Assembly: GCF_000003605.2 (NCBI RefSeq)
Contig: NW_003140811.1
Span: 1,067,324-1,131,323, forward strand
DNA: 64,000 nt
Source of the DNA: Saccoglossus kowalevskii
Taxonomy: Eukaryota; Hemichordata; Enteropneusta; Harrimaniidae
Direction: 5' to 3'
Below the pieces are notes generated by a model. That model was given only the letters and a program-made list of their open reading frames with translations. It made no database searches and had not been told where the DNA came from. Position numbers and translations under genes: made by a program. Below, one piece after another: positions 36,901-48,900 of this stretch (positions are counted from its first letter, which is position 1; every line of letters starts with the position of its first letter).

Positions 36901-39900
36901 GTAGAAGATCATTACAATATCTTTTTTTAGGTCCTACGCAATGCCGTAAAATCGAAGCCAAATAAAATAAACTCGCGTGAACTGAACAAATAAAATTCTA
37001 GCAGACACGAAATACAAGTATTCTAGCATCGAATGGTGAAGAGGCATCACCGACGTTGAATTCTATTTCAGAATAAAACTATTTTGCGGATATATTAAGC
37101 GCGGGCACATATTCGTATCGATGTTGGTAATAAATCTTGATTTCCCGCTGAAAAGCTAAAACGCGAGTGGTAATACTGCACTTTGCCCTGGGGAAGGAAA
37201 GTATAAAAACGCACAGGGCGTGCCCTTTAAAAAAGGCAATTATACATATACCATAGCAATAACCATATTTCAAAGCAGTTAATAAAATTCCTGAACGAAA
37301 TCTCAAAATTACAATTAAATTATTGTCTGGGCTATCCCAGTTCTCATTTATGAAATTAATGTGCTCACTACTTACAGTTAGGTGAGTTTTTCAATATCGC
37401 GATTTAATGCGCCACTAGGCATAACGGACGCCGTCGATTCAGAGCTCCATTTCATTTCCTTGTTCGTTGTACTCACAGTGATGGGGCGGACAGCAGTGAA
37501 TACACAAACAGTTGGGGNNNNNNNNNNNNNNNNNNNNNNNNNNNNNNNNNNNNNNNNNNNNNNNNNNNNNNNNNNNNNNNNNNNNNNNNNNNNNNNNNNN
37601 NNNNNNNNNNNNNNNNNNNNNNNNNNNNNNNNNNNNNNNNNNNNNNNNNNNNNNNNNNNNNNNNNNNNNNNNNNNNNNNNNNNNNNNNNNNNNNNNNNNN
37701 NNNNNNNNNNNNNNNNNNNNNNNNNNNNNNNNNNNNNNNNNNNNNNNNNNNNNNNNNNNNNNNNNNNNNNNNNNNNNNNNNNNNNNNNNNNNNNNNNNNN
37801 NNNNNNNNNNNNNNNNNNNNNNNNNNNNNNNNNNNNNNNNNNNNNNNNNNNNNNNNNNNNNNNNNNNNNNNNNNNNNNNNNNNNNNNNNNNNNNNNNNNN
37901 NNNNNNNNNNNNNNNNNNNNNNNNNNNNNNNNNNNNNNNNNNNNNNNNNNNNNNNNNNNNNNNNNNNNNNNNNNNNNNNNNNNNNNNNNNNNNNNNNNNN
38001 NNNNNNNNNNNNNNNNNNNNNNNNNNNNNNNNNNNNNNNNNNNNNNNNNNNNNNNNNNNNNNNNNNNNNNNNNNNNNNNNNNNNNNNNNNNNNNNNNNNN
38101 NNNNNNNNNNNNNNNNNNNNNNNNNNNNNNNNNNNNNNNNNNNNNNNNNNNNNNNNNNNNNNNNNNNNNNNNNNNNNNNNNNNNNNNNNNNNNNCGTCGT
38201 GGACTTGCACCCGTTGACAAGCTGAGTGAAAAGTAATACGATTAAAGAAATCGAGAAAGGAACGTTTTACTTGCGCAAATTATAAATAAAGTGTTTAATG
38301 GTGTATAATTGTACACGGTCGACTTGTTGCCGGAATAAGTTTATTGATATGATAATAACTTATTTAATACGGTTCAGCGGTTTAGTTGTTCCACGACTGT
38401 TTTTTTCTATCAGGTGCACACGTGGACGATTAGGGCAATTAGCATAAAGTGACGTAATGCGGTTAGTTTTCAGTTCAGCAAATTAAAATGAAAGTTTTTG
38501 GTTTCACATAGCCAAGTAGTAATAAAAGTAACTCTTTGTCGCTATCGCTCTTCCTTTATTTCCTAATATTGGTGAGTGTATTATTGCGGGTCATTTTTCT
38601 CTTTCTTTTATTTCGTTAGGACAAGAAACACATTTGAAGACCTGCACATAACCACGCTTTTCAGTCTTACCATGACTACTCGTAGTATGTGGGTATATTA
38701 CTACCAAACGATACTCAGATTCGTTCATTATATACACTAAAGCAAAAAAAATACTGATCTAAATTAATTTTATCTGTAACATCTAGAATACTAATCTAAT
38801 TTCATTTCATCCGAAACAAACAAAATACTCGTCTATTTTACGTGCGCAATGCACATTTCGCGTTCTTGTTATTGTAGTTCTCGATCCAGTGCACGTATCG
38901 CCGTTCAAAAGCAACGCGTGGCGCCGTTGTAGAGAGTTGTGATCAACATATTGTTTGTTTAGTTGCATTATATTTTTATTTTTTATGTGACATCAATTAT
39001 AAGCTCAATTAGAAATAAAATAAAATACCAATAATTTCTAAATATAAGTTTTTTTATACTTTTTATTTTTTCTGCAACACCCCATTATTACACCTGTAGA
39101 TACGAGTTGTATTTTGACAATGGTTAGTCTTTTATGAATATCGTTCAGACCCTCTTTTCAATCGCTTACTGCTATTTATATAAACAGTAAATAACATGGG
39201 ACTACAAGCTGAAACAATAACACCATCCACGTAATAAATCAAAGTAAACGTAACCCAGTTCACAAGCTTTCACATTAACCCCCAAAATATTGTATCAGAA
39301 ATGAAAGATGTAAAATATTCAGTCCACTGTAGGTTGTTTAACCTAAATTTGGTTTTTCCTTTATGACGCATTTAGAAAATTAACGACTTTCGCTGTATTT
39401 TTTTATCACACAATATAATGGTGGTAATAAATCAGCACAGCTGGCGATATATTTATCAGAATGTGCCTGCTTTGCAATAATATTCACATATTAATAACAT
39501 TTAACATAAAAATAATTTATGTCCCATAGTACAATAATAAATGTTTGTGAACAGTTGGGACACATATAAAGATTAAAAAAGAAGTTGTTTAAATATGTTG
39601 AGTCAGTGCTAAGAAAAACAGAGATGAAAATATATTTTTAAACAAGAATTTCTTAAATAATGTTAAGTACTATGCGCAGTGTACATGCAAGTTACGGTAA
39701 TCGTAAGATATTCGATATATTTAATGTGGAGTCATTGTATCACTTTCTTTTGAAATCATAGAAGAACTGCTATACCATACCACCCGAGTTGTACTTAGTT
39801 CACATCCGATGCAATATTTGACAATAATAATTGTCCTACAGAAAAATATGTCGCGAAAACCTAAGCTTTCAGTTTGTTCCGACAGTACGACTTTAAGGTA

Positions 39901-42900
39901 GAAATGCAGTTTACCTGACAGGTATTTTAATTAGTTAATTATGAAACCAAAATGACCTTCCTTGTCCACAAAACTATATATTTTCGGAAAGCTTATTGTA
40001 TGAATTTTAAAATTTTTTTAGTATTTTTTTAATGGACACTGTAGTTAGAAGTATGCACAAAAATGTGTTTTTTTGGTCAAAAGTGATTAAAAAGAATAGC
40101 TTCTAAACTATGCTTCTGTTTCCTGTCAAAATTGGTTTATGAGTTCATCTGTTTACTATGAAGAAAGTGCCGTCTTGAAAACTGTCTACCAGTTGTCAAT
40201 TGTGCAGGGCAGCAGCTCAAATTTCACTACTTCAAGTTTATGCATAAATTAACACCCAGGCTAGTTGTCTGTGCGATTGGTGTGACACTGTTCAACCAAA
40301 AACAATGCTCCGACGGCGTTTTGAAGATAAACACATTGTCAATCATTTGTGAAAATTTCAAAATAAAAGGTCAAAGCGTCTAGGAGCTATTTTTTTTAAT
40401 GTTCTGGAATGTGCACTAGAAAGAAGCTGAGATAATTGCTAATTTGCATAACAATTCACTCAGTTTGCTAATGCTCATAATTAAAATGGCTGTAACAGAT
40501 TCAAATTTAAATGTATTATTGTTTTGTTAAAAGTTAAATATAGTGCATGATATGGAGATACCGTCATTTCTTTTTTTTCACCATGTTTCTTGTTTATTAT
40601 TTATGTACAGCCTTGCTAAGCATTCAAAAGAGATAATGTTTGCACCTGTTATTTACATTTTAAAATCGTTTTTTGAGTATGTTCCACTATTTACAATTCT
40701 ACAAAATTTTAACAGTCTATAGCCAAGACTTTTTTGATAATAAAAAGCAAAACAAAAAATTCACTCCCAAGTGCCCACGAACCTGCATCTCTATCTTAAT
40801 TGGAAAGGAACACTGCAATATTTGGTATTCAACGGCAAAGTTGGAGAGGTGGTCTCCGAACAGAATAAAGTACTTTGGCTTTACGATAGTAAATAAAGTC
40901 CCACAAAAAACTTGGATGTCGTGATTGTCAAGTCAAAACACTGAGATCGATAGAGTTTCATGATAAATAATTTACATACTTAGGTAATCAATGTCTTATT
41001 ACTGTACTGTACTGCTGTGCATTAAACGAATTCGACAACTACTAATAACCCACCAATCAACCAATATTGTTGACCACGACTAGATGTATTGAATATGTGT
41101 ACCTTCCTGCATAATATGTTTTACGCGCGTGATTTAAAAATAGTTCATTAAGAAATAGTGTAAGCTCAAATGTGTGTCCATTGCATCACCTATAAGTGCG
41201 TCTGCAACTCCTGTGCAGTCGAGACAGTCAATGCCATTTATAGAATTACCATCGACAGTTTACATAGATGAGTATATTTATGCAATAGAAGACATTTTGA
41301 ATTGGTTTTGTGAGTCAAATAATCCGGCTTTTTCACTGTTAAATGATATGTAATTCCCCCATTATGGCACACGGCAACAGTCACGCAACATACATCTTCC
41401 AAGACAATGTGTAAGTGCCCAATACAATATAGGCTGAAAGCAGCAATAACACAGTTAATGTTGCAATTGAGTGAAAACAGCGATCATTCAGATCTTTTCG
41501 CTTTTAAGGCAAACACACGATTCGACTTATAGGAAACTGTGTATGAATTCAAGGTCCATGTGTTCTATTTATGACAAACGTTGAATGCATTCCTAGCCGT
41601 TTTTGACCACGTGTTCAATCTGTACACACTTCCTGTTGACAGTACTGTCCATGAAATTTAATCTTGACCAAGTTTCTGATACTGATATCATAGCTTATAC
41701 ATACTTCATACTAAACACGATGTAGCATTGACTGGAGCCCTACCAGGAACATGTTGTTTCTCCGCGTTTCTTTATTTATAACTCCAGGTTGAATATAAAT
41801 CACTATTCTTGTTTTGTTTTAGATTTAGTAGAGCTTCTATTAGAGAAAGGAGTTCGTATTGGCGATGCCCTTTTACGAGCCACGGACGTGCAATTTGTTG
41901 CCGCCATAGAACCGATATGTGACCATTTAAATAGACAAGGAAAGCTAAAGGTGCGTAATATTTTATTTTACACTGCCATTCTGAAGGTACGGTGACAATA
42001 CGTTTTTGGGGGTATATTATAAAGGTTTCTGACTAAGTAATGTCAAGTTACAATCATGTAGTCTTACAAAGGGCACCGAACAAAGGCACAGTTTTATTAG
42101 TATTAATAATATATCGCTTCCCATTTGCTGTTCGACAGGATGGGTTGAACTGTCGCGACTCTAAAGGTGATCTCCATCCAGATATCACACCCGTGGTGTT
42201 AGCCGCGCATCATAATAATTACGATATACTGAAAACGTTGTTGGAATATGGCGCCTATCTTCAGGATCCAGATATGAGTAATACTCACGATTTTCAAACT
42301 ACGGAGTTTACTCTGGAGTACTCGATCGGTAGGATTAATATATACAGGGCACTGGCAAGTGAAGCTTATATAGCGCTGACCAGTGAAGATCCAATTAATA
42401 CGGCATTTGAGCTCAGTTGGAAACTCCAACAACTAAGTGAACGTGATTATGAGTTTCATTTTCAGTATATTGAACTGGCCGACCAGTGCGAGCAACTGGC
42501 TGCCGACTTGTTGGGTCAGGTACGTGACTCTAGAGAACAAAGTATTGTTCTTTCGCACGATCCCAAGGAATGGGTGACGAGTCGAGACTTCCACGAACCC
42601 AATAAAGTGAAGCGAGCCTTACGATTGAACCAGAAAAAGGTAACTGCAGTCTTTGTCTTCTCATCATTCAAGCTATGTTCTATGTCAAGTACAAGCAATG
42701 TACAATATGTTATAAAGTATGGAGACTATACATTGTCACAAGTTAGCCACTATCCACTTTGATTTAATAAACGGTATTATTTCTAACCGCTATTTTCAAC
42801 ACGTATATGTGACCATAAATATATTTTCTGGAACCTTAGATAGCATAAAATGATTAATTCTGCTCGACGGATTTGCTACGAATAAAAACACTTGTTACGC

Positions 42901-45900
42901 CTCCGCGTAACGCAATATGGCAGCACGTCACGGCCTCACCTTGACGTTTGTGGCGTTTCACGAGTGCGGCGGTGTGCCATGCAGCGGTATATATTCACGA
43001 TACCAGCGAATGAATCTTCAGCATGGATGCACACCATTACGAGGACGAGGAAATGGTGTTCTGTTGTTATTACATACGTTCCCATATTTTACGAAAATCG
43101 CCAGGAAATTCTCAACCAATTCATCCAAAATTGTCTTATGAGTGCGCGCAAAAGCAGTGATCTATTTTAAACTTTAACTATTATTGATTAATCAGGCATT
43201 TTATTCTATTCATATGCAAATGTTTACAGACGCGCACGTTGCAGGTTGTCGTAGTGTTGACGACAATTTTCTTCATGCATAATTAATTAATAACATTACC
43301 AATTGCTTGGTGACGTCATTTGATATACAGCTAATTACAGGATTCTGTTTATTTCATAATTCTTTGTGTTTCTGTGTAAATAACAAGAGCTGTTTGCAGT
43401 GAAGAAGCGTGATGTGTCATGCCTACTGTAAAATGTGTTTTTTTAGCTGGTATATTATTGTAGCAAATACATTTAACCTGTAATTTCGCTAATTCAAGAT
43501 GTCGCTAATTCAAAATTAAGTTTATTGACACAATTAGCTTGTTGGCACTTAAGATTTTGTTTAATGAATGCATTAATCAAATTCGTTGAAATTATATGAG
43601 CCATTCCAACGTCTTTAACAATATGCGGTGGATCCATTAATAAAGTTGTATTAATTTCATACCTTAAATTCATAATTGCAATACTTGACTGAATTTAAGC
43701 TTGAGGGACCAAGGCACGACTAATTCCATTGTTTGACGTGCATTGAAATGAACACGGTTCAGTAAATTTCTTTAATTACTTTCACTAACGGGATGACCAC
43801 GATATATGCTCGCATACGATCAGTATAGACAATGCAGTTTGCCGATCAATATGATTACCCTTTGGGATGTATACGCTAAATGAGGTATCTTTGTAACAAG
43901 TTCATTCAAAGGTATGGAAACGGTACATCAAGCCAAAAGTGCATATTCCGTGAGTTGTAATGACATTGGAATTTTATTGCCTAGTATACCTTACGAAAAA
44001 CGGACTTTCAAAACAAATATCGACTTGAAAGAAATTGCAATTACGCATAGGACAAAGCCCTCATATGAGGAATCTCTTCTGTTCTGAGATATAAAGTCAC
44101 ACCAAAAATATAATGTCGAGGCCGCAGTTCGAGGCGTTTTTTCGTGGGGAGTCTAATAGTTGAACTGACTATTAAAACTTGCAGGAATGTATAAACAATT
44201 AATACTGTTTCCGTTTATGACTCGTTTTCTCAAATATCTTTGTTCTCATAATTTTGTTTAAGACTTTCAGTTCTAGGACTTGTATACGTCTTTGTCCTCA
44301 TAAAATGTATAACGTGACATATGGATAGCAGCACACTAGATGCTAGATGCTAAAGACATTCTTTTTATTACAGTTTGTGGCTCATCCTCACTGCCAGCAA
44401 CAGCTAATCGAATTGTGGTACCGAGGTCTTCCATCGTGGCGTAAGCAGCACGTGATGCAAGCCTACATGATTTCATTCGGCTTGGGTCTAGCCTTCCCCT
44501 TCCTCTGCCTCTGCCATATCTTTGCGCCTGGCAGCAAACCCGCATTGTTGCTTAAAACCCCGTATGTACGTTTCATCTGCAACGTTGCGTCGTCTCTAGC
44601 GTTCCTGATTCTATTATCAATACAAGCCGTCGACTTTCATACAGTGATGCAACCACACGCCAATCTAAACAAGTCCGAAACTGAAGAGATGGATCAGCTA
44701 AGAGGACAACACGTTCTATTCACAGAGGCTCTTGTTATGTTCTTTGTTTTCTGTAAGTATTTTTTATAGTAACAGACTGATAACCAGGGATGCAGAAATT
44801 CTGTTTGTGCATCTCGTGCCACCTCTTCCAGTGTATCACTGTTTCTGTTAATTGCTAAACCCACGAAAAAACAAAGATAATATCCAGATTACAAAATTAG
44901 TAAAATTATCGAAACTTTCCGTAACTAGTGTTTGTAACACCCTTTTATTATTGGTAATAGTTCATTGATAAGTTTATAGATTCGTAAAAACAGAATTGGT
45001 TTCAATAAGATCATGATATGTCAGCAATGTACGGATATTACTGTATTGTATCATTTTAGTATCCTTCTTTAAATATTTAACAAGGATGACGTAATAAGCA
45101 AGAGTGTGCTCACTTCTATCAAAGTAGGTTTGTTTTGCTATTTAGTTAGTAGTCACAGCTGTAGTGATATACGATGCACACGGATAAAGTGACATTTTGC
45201 GTGCTGCATTTGCGACATGGTGATTTGCAAATGTCAACATTTCATTGAATGCGGTTTTTTTGTGTTCTTAGGTCACACGTCATCTGAAATCCAAGACATT
45301 ATGAAAACAGGAACTAGAGGTATAAAGTATAATTTTACTTGGAAACTTCTGGATTACATGATGTTATCATTATACTGGGCATGGATTGCATTGAGAATCA
45401 TTGCGACATTGGAGGTAAGGTATTTCAATAACGTTTCACATGATTACAGGTGGTGTTGTCAGCAAGTCTATGATTACAGTTAACACACGAATTAATCAAC
45501 GTGGCAGTCGTAAATAATTTAACATACTGAACATGCATATTTATCAATTACAATCCATGCATATATTATGCTAATATTTGGGGATGACGTCACTTTGAAC
45601 CGTGAACTATACATAACAAAACTGTATGATGATAGAATAGAACGCTTATAGAAAATTATTCACCAATAATTCTATGTTTCATTAGACTGAATGCCGTTGA
45701 CGAGATATAAAAACTAGAAAACCAGAAAAGAAATCAAAGCAACTGTTTAATTATAATAATCATAATGCCACACGCTGCCATAATTGAAGCCTACGTTCTC
45801 ATTGGTCGATCGGGACTAAGTGAAGACGATAATTATGTAGTGATTGAGAACAATGAAAGAACATACGGACAAGATTGTGTGTGTCACACAGAATTATCCG

Positions 45901-48900
45901 TTGTTTTCCACACATTTGTACGCAGATTCTTTCATTCCGTAATGTTCCGGTAAAAACAAATGTTGATTTATTGTTTGTGTTTAAAATCAGAAACTGAAAT
46001 TATTTAGGTTATAATAATATCAAATATTCATCAGATTTATTATTACCACATTCATAAAATCTTCTCCCGCTGGAATATGTGGATTTACCAGCATGCGTTG
46101 ACAAAATTAAAAAGTTAGCGTAAATTATTGACTTAACCACTACCGGGATCATAATTCAAAACTACAAGGCCGACGATTGAACGTACGTTTCCAGCCAGGT
46201 GAGAGTCATTGGAATGTACATTTAACAAAATATATGACGTAATTTGGTAATGGCGGTGAAATCGTGCTGATGCACTTGAATAACTTAACTAAGTGCTGCA
46301 AAATAGAAGCGATCATTTGCTAAACATACCAACAAATATGTAAATTTAGCTACTTAAAAAATACAGCTAATATAGTCGAAATAAAACAATAATATTGTAC
46401 CCAAATAAAGTATCAAGGTATATGAACAGTTGTGGATGAAATTAAACTGCCACACTACACAAACTGCTGATTTTGATTGGATGGAACGCATCCAACGTAT
46501 GATTTGGGTGACTATTTGGTTATAGCTTACTTACATATTGAAAATTTATAGCAAGTACTAGTGTTTCTTGATATGATAAATGCTGTATTTACAGACGATT
46601 CTTATTTTCTTTTTACTTCTCAATACTAATTGTTGTTGATTTTTTTCCTTTTTTTCTCTCTCATGTTTGTATTGAGAAATTCCACCCGCAGCTGATTGGA
46701 ATGCAGGATACGGTGAATGGTAATATCACCAAGACGGAATTGGTCTATGATGACAGCCAGAGTGACTATGTGGACGATTTCTATTACAGTGATTACTACG
46801 GTAATAACGCTAACAATGTGCCGTCGGAACAAGACAGTAGAATGGTGGAACTGCTAAAGCGGCAGAGTGCAATGGAATTAACGCTGGAAAGAATATACGC
46901 TAAACTGAATGAAGCAGAATTAAACCCGGATATAAACAAACGAGATCGACGGGCTGTGCGCCGGCCAAAGCGACCATCCAGTGGAGGGGGGTCAGCTGGG
47001 GCAACAGACGCACCAGCGGAAGACTCCGCGATTGCCAGGCTCGACTCGTTGCATCCTATCTTAGTGGCCGACGGTATATTCGCAGTAGCCAAAGTGCTCA
47101 GCTTTTTACGCGTCATACGAATGACTGTTGTGCATCTGAATGTGGGTCCCATGCAGATTTCCCTGGGCAGGATGACTTATGATATTGTGCGTTTTCTTGC
47201 AATATTTACCCTGGTTTGGTTCGCGTTCTCTGTTGGATTGAATCAGCTTTACTTCCACTACACAAGGGAGCACGCTGTGACTTGTGGTATGGAAGCAGCT
47301 GGTCGTAAGTGCAACCCACCTTATGGCAGGTAAGGCACATTTTCATGAAGCCTTTTGATTCGTATATTTATGCTACTTGTAGATTTATATACAGCATATG
47401 TATATATATACCGACAAAACAAGACCAAACTTAATATAGTTGTTTTGTTTTGGTTAGAAAGTTACCTGTATTAAGTACTTCATTTTAAATCACTATGCCG
47501 TTGTAGCATACTATTACATCAGAAACACAGTTAGACGACACTTGATTTGTTCGGGTATACCTTTTTACAAAGCATTCAAAATGTTAGAACCTCCAAAGTA
47601 TTTAAATCGGTAATTACCATTCAACGAACTATTTCTATTTAAACAAAAATGACGGGTGAATAAATGAATTAATTGAAGGAATTTGGGGAGGGGGTATACA
47701 GAATGGTCAAAAGGATTATCCGATTACCAGTTTTGTTTCGAGAAGATGATAATTCAAATCGTACTTATAAAACTGTATGGCGCCATGGTTTAGCGACTTA
47801 ATATTAATGACGTAAAGATCAATAACCTGTACTCAAGTCCCACATGTGGTTGAGGTATTTTCAACACGAAGAGAATATGATACATAGATCATCCCTTATA
47901 TAAGAAATCTCATGCTTTGCCATGGTCAGTAGTGAAAAAGTAGAAAACATTCTACGGCAATGTCATTTGTTTCCTTTTCTGAATAATAAAATACAACTAC
48001 ACGTATCATCTTTTTTATTGTCTAGTTAGTTGAACATTCCAATGCGTGTGCTGCTGCAATAATGTAGCATCTTCTCCTATGCGCTTTACAAAATCAAAAA
48101 TCAACAGTTTCAGTTCGTTTTCAGATTATTTCAGAAATCGTATCATATCACTGCATATTAGGTTCTCCGGATTCTATTTAAAATTGCCACGTGTCGCCCA
48201 ATAATGACCTCTTCCATTTACGACACAATTGTTTGATCCCGGTGTAAGTGTAATGAATGATTTAATGAATGAATTAATTAATTAAAAGACACAATCCACG
48301 CATTTTGATTAACTTGGCACCTTTACCAAACGCATGTATTCGCTTTATTTGCTTTGCTAGTGTTTCTAATGCTTTAGCAACACTATTTTGGACGCTGTTT
48401 GGGTTGTCTGATCTATCGAGCCTAAAGATTCTTCACATGGATCATTGGTTCACGGAAATGGTTGGACAGATGCTATATGCTGCATACCACGTGCTCGCTA
48501 TTGTTGTGCTGCTCAATATACTTATTGCAATGATGAGCAACACCTACACCAAGATCGAGGTGAGTCGCACCACATCATAATCTTGCGGAGACTTTGGCAA
48601 GTGCACAATGGGGTGTTGGTCACGGTCGACGTTGGATTTACTTCCGATCAGCAATAATATGGGGTTCTTAGACTGATATTTTAGTATTCCACCTTGAGCG
48701 TTGTCGTGCCGAAAATATTAATGCTTAATTGTCAACATACACGTTACCTTTGAGCAATGAACAAAATATAATGTGTAACAACTTAGTTTTCGGCGTACTG
48801 TTGTAAATATATCACCCGGAAAATTCATAAACATGTGTAAAATGAAGCGTAAAGGCTCTCGATCGACTGGTTTTGAAATTACCTCTTTTAGTTTTTGTAT

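Noticed and set aside
37378-38236. Four long frames made mainly of X
   Set aside because: They run through the assembly gap.
42892-43170. Two overlapping open frames in TRPC intron 3
   Set aside because: Not needed for a continuous TRPC reading frame, no splice sites in the right phase, no family match.
47304-47309. Strong gtaagt donor inside TRPC exon 6
   Set aside because: Using it gives a phase that does not match exon 7 and would drop a conserved pore-turret cysteine region; the donor at 47330 keeps frame and alignment.
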